DNA from: Gammaproteobacteria bacterium
Lineage (GTDB): Bacteria > Pseudomonadota > Gammaproteobacteria > Steroidobacterales > Steroidobacteraceae
Assembly (NCBI GenBank): GCA_947452065.1
Contig: CANGBB010000001.1
Coordinates: forward strand, 434,001-498,000
Length of the DNA stretch: 64,000 nt
Reading direction: 5' to 3'
This document shows, piece by piece, positions 44,069 through 53,460 of the stretch (position 1 is its first letter; each line of letters starts with the position of its first letter). The notes beneath the pieces are model-generated. The model was not told the DNA's origin, did no database searches, and was given only the letters and a program-made list of their open reading frames with translations. The translations under genes were made by a program, and so were the position numbers.

Positions 44069-45138
44069 TGGGCGATGCTCTCCGGCCGGATGTTGCGCTG
44101 CTCAGTCGGTTTGCGCCGATCGGGAGCCTGCGGCCGGATAGTGTCCGCGCACTGGCACGAAAGGCACGTTTGGCCACGCTTCCCGCTGGGTCCCAACTGT
44201 TCAAGGAAGGTGACACGGACCGACGCAGTCTGTGGCTGGTGTCGGGCGCCGTCGAGTTGAGTGGCAGCGACGGTACATTGCGCGTAGTCCGCAGCGCCTC
44301 ACCCGAGGCGCGTATCGCACTGTCACCAAAATTGCCGCGTATGCACGCCGCGCGGTGCCTTGAGAGCATTGAGTACATCGATCTGGACAGCGAACTGCTG
44401 GACATGATGATGACTTGGGATCAGGCCGGTGGTGACGAGAGCCAGGAAGCCGATGAAACCGCCCGGTCAGCCGGGAGCGACGCGTGGATGGTATCGCTCC
44501 TGCAGACCACAGCCTTCCAGAGGATTCCGCCTTCGAATATTCAGGCGATCGAGCGGCACATGGAGCGCGTGGAGGCTCGAGCTGGCGACACCATCATCAG
44601 GCAGGGAGCTGATGGGGACTACTTCTACGCCATCATCTCCGGCCGTTGCGCAGTGGCTCGTGAGATCCCCGGGAGCCCGGAGTGCATCAAGCTCGCTGAG
44701 CTCAGCACCGGCGATACTTTTGGTGAAGAGGCACTGCTTGCTGAGGCCAGCAGAAATGCCACAGTCTCGATGCTGACCGACGGCGTCCTGATGAGACTGA
44801 GCAAGACATACTTTCGCGAGCTGATGAGTGAACCCGTGCAGCAATGGGTTGACTATAAGCGCGGACAAGAGATCGTCGCAGCGGGCGGCCGCTGGATGGA
44901 TGTCCGACTTCCGCCGGAATACCACAACGCGTCCATCCCCGGCGCATTGAACATGCCTCTGTACTTCATTCGCCTCAAGCTGGCTACGCTGGATCGATCG
45001 CAGCCCGTGGTTGTCTACTGCGACACAGGGCGGCGCAGCGCTGCTGCGGCCTTTATCCTCATGGAGAACGGCTTGGATGCCTTTGTGCTGCGTGGCGGTC
45101 TCAGCAGTCACGAAGTGGAATTACGTCGGCCCGAATAG
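44065..45138 (+). CDS. Cyclic nucleotide-binding protein fused to a rhodanese domain
   Basis: A 357-residue protein. A first CNB-like domain (about residues 10-100) is degenerate. A second (about 135-255) carries the phosphate-binding cassette GDTFGEEALLAEASRNATV with the expected Gly-Glu and Arg. The C-terminal rhodanese domain (about 280-350) has the active-site loop CDTGRRS, cysteine 319. Similar CNB-rhodanese architectures occur in other bacteria. The substrate and partner are unknown. It could link cAMP level to sulfur transfer or regulate a thiol, which is inference. It overlaps the FAO alpha subunit by four bases, implying coupled expression. Confidence 0.85.
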   Translation: MMGDALRPDVALLSRFAPIGSLRPDSVRALARKARLATLPAGSQLFKEGDTDRRSLWLVSGAVELSGSDGTLRVVRSASPEARIALSPKLPRMHAARCLESIEYIDLDSELLDMMMTWDQAGGDESQEADETARSAGSDAWMVSLLQTTAFQRIPPSNIQAIERHMERVEARAGDTIIRQGADGDYFYAIISGRCAVAREIPGSPECIKLAELSTGDTFGEEALLAEASRNATVSMLTDGVLMRLSKTYFRELMSEPVQQWVDYKRGQEIVAAGGRWMDVRLPPEYHNASIPGALNMPLYFIRLKLATLDRSQPVVVYCDTGRRSAAAAFILMENGLDAFVLRGGLSSHEVELRRPE

Positions 45139-45176
45139 GTTCTTATTACCGCCTGCGGCCGCTGGGCTCATGGGCT

Positions 45177-46196
45177 TCACGAACCGCGTGATCGTGACAC
45201 TTGCAGGAGGATGAGTTCCAGCGCCAGAGTCTTGTTGATCGGCGTCGTGATCTGTCGGGCAAGTTCGCACACAGCATCGTGAGCACGCACCAGTGCTGCC
45301 AGGTTTCCTGCTGGCGCTTCCTGCTTGGATGCAGCTCTTGAGGACTTCTGGAGACCTGAGGGCGGAGTCGCGCCCACCCGGACGCCAATCCAGCTCTCGA
45401 TGCAGGCCAGTCTGACCGGCAGTTGCTCCGCCTTGCTCCACTGTGCGGCCAGCGTGCTGATCGCCTCCGGCTCGCCGGTCAGGACGCGATCCAGTCCATG
45501 CTGAGTATCGCGCATCACCTGAGCCAGATGACGCGCATCAGCATCAAGTGCCAGCAATGGCGCATCGCCCATCACATCCAGCACCGCAGCCCAATCGGCC
45601 GCACCGCGGGCCTGATTGAGCCAATCGATGATTTGCGCTCGCGGCGGCAGTCTTAGCTGCATTCGTAGACAACGACTGCGTAAGGTTGCCAGCAACTTGC
45701 CAGGCGCCGCCGTCAGCAACACGATCAGTGCGCCGGTACGGGGCTCTTCCAAAGTCTTGAGCAAGGCGTTGGCTGCGGGCACGGTCAGCGTCTCGGCGGG
45801 CGAGATGATCGCAACCGACGCACCACTGCTGCCATGACTGGTGTGCGACAGATCCTCGCGCAGCTCGCGGATCTGGGAGATGGAAATTTGTTGTGAAGCT
45901 TTCTCGCCGTCAGTGAGGGGCGAGACCCAGTACAGATCGGGATGCTGGATGGAATCCGGGATGCCAGGCAACGCGCTGCTCAGTAGCGCGCACTCTCGAC
46001 AATTCCCACAGGGCGCCTGACTCCTGACCGAACACAGTGCCAGTCGCGCCGCGTACAAGGCCAAATGCTGTCCGCCACCACCGGGGATGTCGTGAATCAG
46101 CAAGGCATGAGGTAGGCGCTGTTGGGCATGAGCCTGACGCAACTGTTCACGTTGTGGCTCAAGCCAAAACAGGTCCGGCAACACCACCTCACTCAT
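45177..46196 (-). CDS. holB: DNA polymerase III delta' subunit
   Basis: A 339-residue clamp-loader subunit. The zinc-ribbon cysteines are seen in APCGNCRECALL, and the typical late motifs include SQQISISQIRELREDL, AANALLKTLEEP and LRSRCLRM. Its N-terminal PHALLIHDIPGGGGQ replaces the P-loop lysine, as expected for the non-ATPase delta' subunit. The start at 46196 overlaps the tmk stop by four bases (ATGA), whereas ATG 46211 would add five residues. The gene follows tmk as in E. coli. Confidence 0.92.
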   Translation of the reverse strand: MSEVVLPDLFWLEPQREQLRQAHAQQRLPHALLIHDIPGGGGQHLALYAARLALCSVRSQAPCGNCRECALLSSALPGIPDSIQHPDLYWVSPLTDGEKASQQISISQIRELREDLSHTSHGSSGASVAIISPAETLTVPAANALLKTLEEPRTGALIVLLTAAPGKLLATLRSRCLRMQLRLPPRAQIIDWLNQARGAADWAAVLDVMGDAPLLALDADARHLAQVMRDTQHGLDRVLTGEPEAISTLAAQWSKAEQLPVRLACIESWIGVRVGATPPSGLQKSSRAASKQEAPAGNLAALVRAHDAVCELARQITTPINKTLALELILLQVSRSRGS

Positions 46197-46825
46197 GGTG
46201 TGGGCAGCCATTCAGCCAGAGAGTCCAAGGCGACCGCCAAGAGGGGCTCGGGTGGAAGCGTGGCATCCAGGACGCGAAAGCGAGTTGGCTCAGCGGCTGC
46301 GCGCTGCCGATAGGCGTCCCTCACCCGGGTAAAAAACGCCGTGTGCTCTGCTTCGAAGCGGTCCTCTGGACCGCCTCTGCGCTTGGCACGCCGCATCCCT
46401 TCCTCGACTGGAAGATCGAGCAGCAACGTGCGATCCGGCCATGTCCCTTGCTGGACCGCCTCCGCAAGCGAATCGATCAAGGGTAGCGGCACGCCACGCC
46501 CTGCTCCCTGATAGGCATAGGTGGCATCAGTGAATCGGTCACAGATCACCCAATGTCCTGCGGCCAGCGCTGGCCGAATCCTGTTGGCCAAATGGATGGA
46601 GCGCGCCGCAAACATGAGCAGCGTTTCAGCGGTCAGATCGATGACTTCATCACCGCGCTCAAGAACCACGGCGCGTACGCGCTCGGCCAGTGGAGTGCCG
46701 CCAGGCTCGCGGGTACAAATCACCGGAATGCCAAGCGCCTGTAGCGCCTTGGCCAGACCAGCCGCCAGCGTCGATTTTCCCGCACCCTCCCCGCCTTCCA
46801 GAGAGATGAATCGTCCGGCGTTCAT
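46193..46825 (-). CDS. tmk: Thymidylate kinase
   Basis: A 210-residue enzyme phosphorylating dTMP to dTDP. The P-loop GGEGAGKST is at residues 11-19, the DR(Y/F) motif is CDRFTDATYAYQGAGRG and the LID region is EEGMRRAKRRGGPEDRFEAE. It sits between mltG and holB in the usual order. The start MNAGRFISLEGG overlaps the mltG stop by four bases. Confidence 0.95.
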   Translation of the reverse strand: MNAGRFISLEGGEGAGKSTLAAGLAKALQALGIPVICTREPGGTPLAERVRAVVLERGDEVIDLTAETLLMFAARSIHLANRIRPALAAGHWVICDRFTDATYAYQGAGRGVPLPLIDSLAEAVQQGTWPDRTLLLDLPVEEGMRRAKRRGGPEDRFEAEHTAFFTRVRDAYRQRAAAEPTRFRVLDATLPPEPLLAVALDSLAEWLPTP

Positions 46826-47844
46826 CGAGCCCCCTTCTGCTTGTGCACCAGTCTAGCCACCGCGGCATTGTGCTCCGCGAGCGTGGCCGAGAAGTGGTGT
46901 GAGCCATCCCCGTTACCCGTAGCTACAAAGTAGATTGCAGCGGTCTTGTCTGGCTGGGCCGCTGCCCGCAAGGAGGCGGCGCCTGGCATCGCAATCGGCG
47001 TTGGCGGCAAGCCCTGGCGGGTATAGGTGTTGTAAGGCGTATCAGTGAGCAGATCGCGACGACGAATATCGCCATCGTAACTCGATCCCAGCCCGTAGAT
47101 CACAGTGGGATCAGACTGGAGGCGCATGCCGATACGCAAACGATTAACGAAAACGCCCGCCACCCGACCGCGTTCGTCCTCGCGCCCAGTCTCTTTCTCG
47201 ATGATTGAAGCAAGCGTTAGCATTTCCTCAGGGCTTCTGAGCCCCAGTCCTGGCGCCCGGTCTTGCCAGGCACGACTCAACTCCTGCTCCATGCGCTGAA
47301 AGGCTATTCGGTAAACGGTGCTGTCTGTAGTTCCGGCCGCGAAGCGGTAAGTATCCGGAAAGAATCGGCCTTCAGGATGCATGCCGGGACTGCCCAACTG
47401 CTCCATCAGCTGAGCTGGCGAAAGCGTCTGCCAGATGTGAGTGATTCCGGGATGCAGGTCCAGTGCGTGACGAAACTGCTCGAAATTCCAACCTTCGATC
47501 AGTGTGATCTGATCCAGCTGGACCTTTCCAAGGCGCAGCTGTTCCAGAATGTCTCGCCCAGTGCTGCCGGTCGGAAAGAGGTACCTACCGGACTTGAGAA
47601 CAAAATGAGTGCCATACTGCCAACGCGCCCAGCTCTCGATGAGCCTTGGATGCTGAAGCACCTGCTGGGACGAGAGTTCGCTGAGCGTGCTTCGCAGGCT
47701 GGCGCCGGGCAACACGATGAAGGAGCGATCCTCACCGACGATCGCCACACGGCTGAGCTCCTGGTGAATCAGCGAGAATACTGATGCGAGTATCACGCTG
47801 GTCAGCAACACCAGCAGAGCGAGCGAGCGGCTAGGGCTGCGCAT
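46822..47844 (-). CDS. mltG: Endolytic murein transglycosylase MltG (YceG)
   Basis: A 340-residue inner-membrane protein, the same length as E. coli MltG, that cuts nascent peptidoglycan strands. An N-terminal transmembrane helix (about residues 8-24) is followed by a LysM-like region and the catalytic domain with the glutamate in ASIIEKETGREDERGRVAGVFVNRL and the pattern LGSSYDGDIRRRDL...YNTY. ATG 47844 (MRSPSRSLALLVLL) was chosen over ATG 47901. It overlaps pabC by 14 bases. Confidence 0.94.
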   Translation of the reverse strand: MRSPSRSLALLVLLTSVILASVFSLIHQELSRVAIVGEDRSFIVLPGASLRSTLSELSSQQVLQHPRLIESWARWQYGTHFVLKSGRYLFPTGSTGRDILEQLRLGKVQLDQITLIEGWNFEQFRHALDLHPGITHIWQTLSPAQLMEQLGSPGMHPEGRFFPDTYRFAAGTTDSTVYRIAFQRMEQELSRAWQDRAPGLGLRSPEEMLTLASIIEKETGREDERGRVAGVFVNRLRIGMRLQSDPTVIYGLGSSYDGDIRRRDLLTDTPYNTYTRQGLPPTPIAMPGAASLRAAAQPDKTAAIYFVATGNGDGSHHFSATLAEHNAAVARLVHKQKGAR

Positions 47845-48649
47845 AAATCCACTCTTCGAGCTGCGCAATCCGCGCCTCGCTGCCCAGCTGACGCCCATCA
47901 AACTGTTCTACGCGACGAAGACCCCAGCGAATGTTGCTGCAATAGATCGCCTTAGCCGTCTGCAGCTGCGCCGTATTGACGCGGTCGATGGCCAGCGAAA
48001 TGCCAGTGGCCGCCGCTGCAGAGAGCGACAACGCTCGCATCACGCCATGCACACCCGCATTGTTCAGCGCAGGGGTCAAAATGCCCTTCTCCGACACGAC
48101 AATCAGGTTGGACATGCTGCCACAGACCACCTCGCCACTGCTGCAGCACATCACCACCTCATCCAGGCCCCGCTCGCCCGCTTCCTGCTGCGCCAGTACA
48201 TTCTCCAGGCGGCTGAGGTGCTTGATGCCCGCCAACAGCGGATTGTCGGCCAGAGAGATGCTGCTGATGCCAAGACGAAGAGGCGCGCCATCATCGTCCG
48301 GCCAGGTGTGACTGCTGACAATCCGCGTCGGCTGCTCCGTGCTGGCGGGCCGGTAGCCACGTCGGACCATCGGGCCACGTGTAATGACGAGCTTAAGTAG
48401 TGCACGCTTGTGATGGACCGCAAGCGCGCTCAATTCACTTTGCAACAGATTGGGATCGGGCATCTGGATCCGCAGACGCTGACAGCCCGATGCCAGTCGC
48501 TGTAGGTGGTACGCCAGCCAGCGGACGCGACCATTCTCGCAACGCATGGTTTCGAAGAGTCCGTCGCCATAGTGCAAACCGCGATCCGTGGCTTCGATCG
48601 TGGTCACTGCATGACCATTGATCAACATTGATGGGCTAACTGAACTCAT
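47831..48649 (-). CDS. pabC: Aminodeoxychorismate lyase
   Basis: A 272-residue PLP enzyme of the branched-chain aminotransferase fold that cleaves 4-amino-4-deoxychorismate to p-aminobenzoate and pyruvate for folate synthesis. The family pattern is seen in DRGLHYGDGLFETMRCE, GIKHLSRLENVLAQQEA (with the PLP lysine) and the later VVCGSMSNLIVV. It is encoded between pabB and mltG; its start overlaps pabB by four bases. Confidence 0.94.
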   Translation of the reverse strand: MSSVSPSMLINGHAVTTIEATDRGLHYGDGLFETMRCENGRVRWLAYHLQRLASGCQRLRIQMPDPNLLQSELSALAVHHKRALLKLVITRGPMVRRGYRPASTEQPTRIVSSHTWPDDDGAPLRLGISSISLADNPLLAGIKHLSRLENVLAQQEAGERGLDEVVMCCSSGEVVCGSMSNLIVVSEKGILTPALNNAGVHGVMRALSLSAAAATGISLAIDRVNTAQLQTAKAIYCSNIRWGLRRVEQFDGRQLGSEARIAQLEEWIYAQP

Positions 48650-50007
48650 GCAACACCCAGTGCGCGGAGCAATCCGCGAGCCTTGGCGCGAGTCTCGTTC
48701 AGCTCCTGAGCAGGATCCGAGTCAGCGACGATTCCTGCTCCTGCGCGCAGACTCAGGATGCCATCCGCGATACTGATCGTGCGAATCAAAATATTAAAGT
48801 CGAGATCACCGTCGAGATTGATGTACCCCAGCGAACCGGTATACGGACCCCGCGCGACGCCCTCCAGCTCAGCGATCAGTTGCATGCAGCGGTACTTTGG
48901 CACACCGGTGATGGTTCCACCTGGAAACAAGGCGCGCAGCACGTCGACCGGTGAAACATCTGGACGCAACTGCCCCGAGACATTCGAGACGATATGGTGC
49001 ACATGAGCGTAACTCTCCGTGACCATCCACTCATCGACGGCCACAGTACCGCCCATACAGACGCGACCGAGATCATTGCGCTCGAGGTCGATCAGCATCG
49101 TGTGCTCTGCCCGTTCCTTGGCACTGGCCAGCAGTCCGGCGATCTCGATGGCCGAACCGCCACCGTCGACTCTCCTTGGACGAGTACCGGCGATCGGGCG
49201 TGTATCGACCTTCTTCCCGCGACTACGGACGAGGCGCTCAGGTGAAGAACTCAGCAACTGCAAGTGCTCAGTTTGCAGCCAGGCCGCAAATGGCGACGGA
49301 TTGGCCCTGCGTAATGCAGCGTACAGCGCCCGGCCATCGAAGCTGGTTGGCACAGTGGTTCGCCATGCGCGGGAAAGATTGGCTTGGTAGATATCTCCAG
49401 CTGCGATGTGTTCGCGGGCCATGCGCACTGCGGCGAGGAACGAATCCGGATCATCCTCCTGCAACTCCGGCAGGGATGCAGGCGCCGCCAGCTGCTGAGC
49501 ATGGCTCACACTGCGGATCTGTTCTCGCAGCCGGGCCAGTCCCGGGGCTGCAGCATCCTCGGCGATCAGCCAGGCTTGTTGCGTCTCATGATCAAAAGCC
49601 AACAGCGCGGGAATGCGGATGGCGTGAGCCACTGTCGCATCCCCAGCAAGACCGGGCAGCGTCAGTCCGGACTCGATCTCGCGCGCGATTTCATAGCCCA
49701 GGAACACGACCCAGCCACCGCGAAACGGTGGCCGATCGCCCTCGGGCTGAGTGGGTGACGCTGATTGCTCGCTGCGCCAGGCCGCGTCCAGTGTGTCGAG
49801 AAAGCCGCCCACCGGGCTGACTCCCTGGCATTCCAGTTGACCATCGCCGCGCAGGCGTATGGTGGCCCCGGGCAATGCGGCCAGCATAGACCAGCGCGAC
49901 AGCGGCCCCTCGGCAGCACTGTCCAGGAGCAACGGGAAATCATGGGGAGCAGTTGCCGCGAGCGCCTGCAAGGTTGCAGGCGTCGCAGCGATGAGTTCTG
50001 AGAGCAT
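48646..50007 (-). CDS. pabB: Aminodeoxychorismate synthase component I
   Basis: A 453-residue chorismate-binding enzyme. The N-terminal DFPLLLDSAAEG is PabB-like, and the C-terminal domain has DIYQANLSR, GGTITGVPKYRCMQLI and GSLGYINLDGDLDFNI. It converts chorismate with ammonia to aminodeoxychorismate. Note the motif TRPIAGTRPRR: residue A273 stands where E. coli PabB has the lysine of PIKGT, so it uses the alanine form also found in anthranilate synthase. The pairing with pabC still favours PabB. No glutaminase (pabA) is adjacent. In many relatives pabB is elsewhere; here it lies between fabF and pabC. Confidence 0.9.
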   Translation of the reverse strand: MLSELIAATPATLQALAATAPHDFPLLLDSAAEGPLSRWSMLAALPGATIRLRGDGQLECQGVSPVGGFLDTLDAAWRSEQSASPTQPEGDRPPFRGGWVVFLGYEIAREIESGLTLPGLAGDATVAHAIRIPALLAFDHETQQAWLIAEDAAAPGLARLREQIRSVSHAQQLAAPASLPELQEDDPDSFLAAVRMAREHIAAGDIYQANLSRAWRTTVPTSFDGRALYAALRRANPSPFAAWLQTEHLQLLSSSPERLVRSRGKKVDTRPIAGTRPRRVDGGGSAIEIAGLLASAKERAEHTMLIDLERNDLGRVCMGGTVAVDEWMVTESYAHVHHIVSNVSGQLRPDVSPVDVLRALFPGGTITGVPKYRCMQLIAELEGVARGPYTGSLGYINLDGDLDFNILIRTISIADGILSLRAGAGIVADSDPAQELNETRAKARGLLRALGVA

Positions 50008-50046
50008 GACAGGAGACTGCGCTGGAGCGCGCAGCAGAGCCGCTGC

Positions 50047-51291
50047 CTAGTCTCGCAGGCGGCGCAGCAGCACAGAGCCGTTGGTGCCGCCGAAGCCGAA
50101 GGAGTTAGAGATCGCCACGTCGATCATCATCGAGCGCGCTGCATTGGCCACGTAGTCCAGATCGCAATCCGGATCCGGGTTGTGCAGATTGATCGTCGGT
50201 GGCGCCACCTGATCGCGAATCGCCAAAGTGGCGAAGATCGCCTCGACGACGCCGGCCGCACCCAGCAGGTGTCCGGTCATCGACTTGGTAGCACTCACAG
50301 CCAGCTTGGGCGCATGGTCGCCGAATGCTCGCTTGACGGCGGCGGTCTCGGCCTTGTCACCCAATGGCGTGGAAGTGGCGTGGGCATTGAGGTGCTGCAC
50401 TTGATCCGGATTCACGCCGGCATCGCGCATGGCCTGAACCATTGAACGACGCGCGCCGTCACCGTCTTCCAGAGGCGCGGTGATGTGGTGGGCATCACCA
50501 CTCATACCGAAGCCAGCCAGTTCAGCATAGATGCGGGCGCCACGGCGCTTCGCATGCTCGTATTCTTCCAGGATCATCGCCCCGCCGCCGTCGCCGAGCA
50601 CGAAGCCATCACGATCCCGATCAAACGGGCGGCTTGCAGTCTCGGGCGAATCGTTGCGAGTGGACAGTGCCTTGGCCTGAGAAAAGCCGCCAAGCCCGGT
50701 GGGCGTCGTGGCCATCTCTGCGCCGCCGGCGATGACAACATCAGCATCGCCGTATTGCACCGTGCGCATGCCGACACCCAGCGCATGAGTCGAGGTCGTG
50801 CAGGCGGTCACCACGCCGAGGTTTGGGCCACGCAGGCCAAAGCGGATCGACAGGTGCCCAGCAAGCATGTTGATGATCGATGCGGGGATATAAAACGGCG
50901 AGATCTTGCGAGGCCCGCCATTCAGATAGGCGTCATGCTCAGACTCAATGGTGCTGAGCCCGCCGATACCAGAGCCGGCGACGACACCGCAGCGGTCACG
51001 ATCCAGTTTGTCGAAATCCAGGCCGGCGTCAGCCACGGCCTGCACACCGGCTGCGATGCCGTAGTGCATGAAGGGATCCATGCGCCGAGCTTCCTTCGGC
51101 GACATGTACTTCTCTAGATCAAAGTTGCGCACCGCCCCGCCAAAACGCGTCGCAAAGGCTGACACGTCAAAGCGGGTGATGGGCGCAATACCGCTCTCAC
51201 CACGCAAAAGACCCTGCCAAGCCTCGTCGACGCTGCTCCCAAGTGGGCAGACGACGCCGAGGCCGGTAACGACGACGCGGCGCTTGCTCAT
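50047..51291 (-). CDS. fabF: 3-oxoacyl-ACP synthase II
   Basis: A 414-residue elongating ketosynthase. The catalytic triad is visible: Cys164 in VVTACTTSTHAL, the first His in NAHATSTPLGD and the second in KSMTGHLLGAAG. It condenses malonyl-ACP with acyl-ACP for chain extension and for temperature-dependent unsaturation. It follows acpP by 33 bases, as in E. coli. Confidence 0.97.
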   Translation of the reverse strand: MSKRRVVVTGLGVVCPLGSSVDEAWQGLLRGESGIAPITRFDVSAFATRFGGAVRNFDLEKYMSPKEARRMDPFMHYGIAAGVQAVADAGLDFDKLDRDRCGVVAGSGIGGLSTIESEHDAYLNGGPRKISPFYIPASIINMLAGHLSIRFGLRGPNLGVVTACTTSTHALGVGMRTVQYGDADVVIAGGAEMATTPTGLGGFSQAKALSTRNDSPETASRPFDRDRDGFVLGDGGGAMILEEYEHAKRRGARIYAELAGFGMSGDAHHITAPLEDGDGARRSMVQAMRDAGVNPDQVQHLNAHATSTPLGDKAETAAVKRAFGDHAPKLAVSATKSMTGHLLGAAGVVEAIFATLAIRDQVAPPTINLHNPDPDCDLDYVANAARSMMIDVAISNSFGFGGTNGSVLLRRLRD

Positions 51292-51324
51292 GGCGTTTGG
51301 TGGCGGAGGCGGCAGTACAAGGCC

Positions 51325-51567
51325 TCAGGCCTTGTTGCGACGCTCGTTGATGTAGTCGATCGCCTGCTGGACGTTGGTGATCTTTTCGGCGTCTTCGTCA
51401 GGAATTTCGATTTCGAATTCTTCTTCCAGGGCCATCACCAGCTCGACGGTATCGAGCGAGTCGGCACCCAGATCATCGACGAAGGAAGCTGCGCTGGTGA
51501 CCTGCTCGGGCTTGACGCCCAGTTGCTCGGCAACAATCGCCTTCACCTGCTGTTCAACGCTGCTCAT
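51325..51567 (-). CDS. acpP: Acyl carrier protein
   Basis: An 80-residue acidic protein with the phosphopantetheine attachment serine S37 in [22 protein letters not shown] 51567 was chosen because it matches the family length and is preceded by the purine-rich AAGAGAAAG; a longer upstream frame is not expected to be translated. A 162-base gap separates it from fabG, with a possible -10 sequence TACAAT on the minus strand at 51660-51655 suggesting a separate promoter (low confidence). Confidence 0.97.
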   Translation of the reverse strand: MSSVEQQVKAIVAEQLGVKPEQVTSAASFVDDLGADSLDTVELVMALEEEFEIEIPDEDAEKITNVQQAIDYINERRNKA

Positions 51568-51729
51568 CTTTCTCTTGTCCTCTCTTAGAACGGGGGCCCT
51601 GTACTCAGGTCGACGCCCCTCATTTGAAAGGCGCCCATAGCCACGGGGCCACGCATTGTAAGTGAAGGTCCATCCGGTCGCCACACCAGAATCAGCATGC
51701 AAACCGATTTTCCTTGACTTTTTATGGAC

Positions 51730-52476
51730 TTATCCCATGTACATGCCGCCATTTACATGCAGCGTCTGGCCGGTCACATACCCCGCCCCGGGTCCGGCAA
51801 GGAAGAGCACGGCTGCGGCGATGTCCTCCACCGACCCGAAACGGGCCAGAGGAATCTGTCCGTAGTACGAGGCCCGCTGCGCTTCGTTTAGGGCGCCAGT
51901 CATATCGGTCTCGATGAAGCCTGGAGCCACCGCATTGACGGTGATACCCCGCGAGGCAACCTCCCGCGCCAGGGCGCGGGTCAGCCCGACCAGCCCGGCC
52001 TTGGCCGCCGAGTAGTTCGCCTGCCCCGCATTGCCAATGGCACCCACTACCGATGTGATGCTGATGATTCGGCCGCGGCGTTCTTTCAACATCCGCTTCA
52101 AGCAGGCCTTGCTGAGGCGGAACACCGCCGAGAGGTTGGTGTCGATGACCTGATCCCAGTCGTCATCCTTCATTCTCAGAATCAGACCGTCGCGGGTGAT
52201 GCCGGCATTGTTGACCAGGATGCTGGGCAAGCCTTCATGCGCCTCCAGATCAGCCAGCAGCGATTCGACGCCACTACGATCCGAAGCGTTATAGATGATT
52301 CCACGCCCGCCGCTACCGGCGAGCGCTGCGCTAATCGCCTCAGCCCCCGCAGCACTGGTGGCTGTGCCCACCACACGGGCACCGGCCGCTGCCAATGCGC
52401 GCGCGATTGCGGCACCTATTCCACGGGTGGCACCAGTAACCAGTGCAACGTCAGCCGACAAGGGCAACTCAGACAT
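51730..52476 (-). CDS. fabG: 3-oxoacyl-ACP reductase
   Basis: A 248-residue short-chain dehydrogenase that reduces 3-oxoacyl-ACP with NADPH. The cofactor site TGATRGIGAAIARAL, the NNAGI motif (VNNAGITRDGL) and the catalytic Ser...Tyr-x3-Lys set in ISITSVVGAIGNAGQANYSAAK are all present. It overlaps the fabD stop by eight bases. Confidence 0.95.
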   Translation of the reverse strand: MSELPLSADVALVTGATRGIGAAIARALAAAGARVVGTATSAAGAEAISAALAGSGGRGIIYNASDRSGVESLLADLEAHEGLPSILVNNAGITRDGLILRMKDDDWDQVIDTNLSAVFRLSKACLKRMLKERRGRIISITSVVGAIGNAGQANYSAAKAGLVGLTRALAREVASRGITVNAVAPGFIETDMTGALNEAQRASYYGQIPLARFGSVEDIAAAVLFLAGPGAGYVTGQTLHVNGGMYMG

Positions 52477-53422
52477 GGGGAACTCCCTGGCAATGATTGA
52501 TGGCGGTGGCTAGCGATGCAGCATCTTCGACGGCCAGGCAGGTGATCTCGGCACGCTTCTCGATGCGGCGGTTCAGGCCGGTCAGAACCTTGCCCGGCCC
52601 GCACTCGACCAGCGTGGTGGCGCCGGCGGCGGTCAGCGCCAGCACCGTCTGGGTCCAGCGCACGGGGCTGGCCAGCTGACGCACCAGCGTCGCACGGATA
52701 TCAGCGACATCGCTGTGCATCTGGGCGTCAACGGCGCTGAGGTAACGTAGTTGGGGCGCCTGCATGGGCACGCCTTCCAGGCATTCACGCAGTTGCTCCG
52801 CAGCGCCACGCATCAGGCTCGAGTGCGCGGGAACGCTCACCGGCAACAGCACCGCGCGCTTGGCGCCGCGGCTCTTGGCCAGCGCAATCGCGCGCTCGAC
52901 TGCGCTTGCGTGGCCAGCGATGACCACTTGCCCCTGCGAGTTAAAATTAACGGCCTCGACGACTTCGCCCTGTGCGGCCTCGGCGCAGGCCGCTTCGAGA
53001 GCAGCATCATCCATGCCTAGAACGGCGGCCATCGCACCGGTGCCTGCGGGGACAGCAGCCTGCATCAACTCACCACGGGTGCGGACCAAGCGGATGGCAT
53101 CCGCGAAATTGAAGACCCCAGCGCAGACCAGCGCGGTGAATTCACCGAGGCTGTGTCCAGAAACCACTTCGGGCAATGGACCGTTCGTCTGTCTCCAGAC
53201 GCGCCAGGTGGCAATGCCGGCGGCGAGCATGGCCGGCTGCGTGCAAGCCGTGGCATTCAGGGCTTCAGCAGGACCGGCAGCGACGCGCTCCCAGAGGTCG
53301 TAGCCCAAGGCTGACGATGCCTCAGCGAATGTCTCACCCACCACTGGGTGTTGCGACGCCAGTTCCGCCAACATGCCCACCGACTGAGAACCCTGCCCTG
53401 GAAACACAATTGCCAAAGTCAT
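52469..53422 (-). CDS. fabD: Malonyl-CoA:ACP transacylase
   Basis: A 317-residue enzyme transferring malonyl from CoA to ACP. The nucleophile is S91 in VSGHSLGEF; other landmarks are FPGQGSQSVGM near the start and VPAHSSLM with the catalytic histidine. ATG 53422 matches the family start MTLAIVFPGQGSQ. In many gammaproteobacteria rpmF-plsX-fabH precede fabD, but here the upstream gene is the unrelated rhombosortase, transcribed in the same direction after a 38-base gap. Confidence 0.95.
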   Translation of the reverse strand: MTLAIVFPGQGSQSVGMLAELASQHPVVGETFAEASSALGYDLWERVAAGPAEALNATACTQPAMLAAGIATWRVWRQTNGPLPEVVSGHSLGEFTALVCAGVFNFADAIRLVRTRGELMQAAVPAGTGAMAAVLGMDDAALEAACAEAAQGEVVEAVNFNSQGQVVIAGHASAVERAIALAKSRGAKRAVLLPVSVPAHSSLMRGAAEQLRECLEGVPMQAPQLRYLSAVDAQMHSDVADIRATLVRQLASPVRWTQTVLALTAAGATTLVECGPGKVLTGLNRRIEKRAEITCLAVEDAASLATAINHCQGVPHV

Positions 53423-53460
53423 CGCAACAGCACCCTGATACCGACCAAAGAGGCCGCCGA

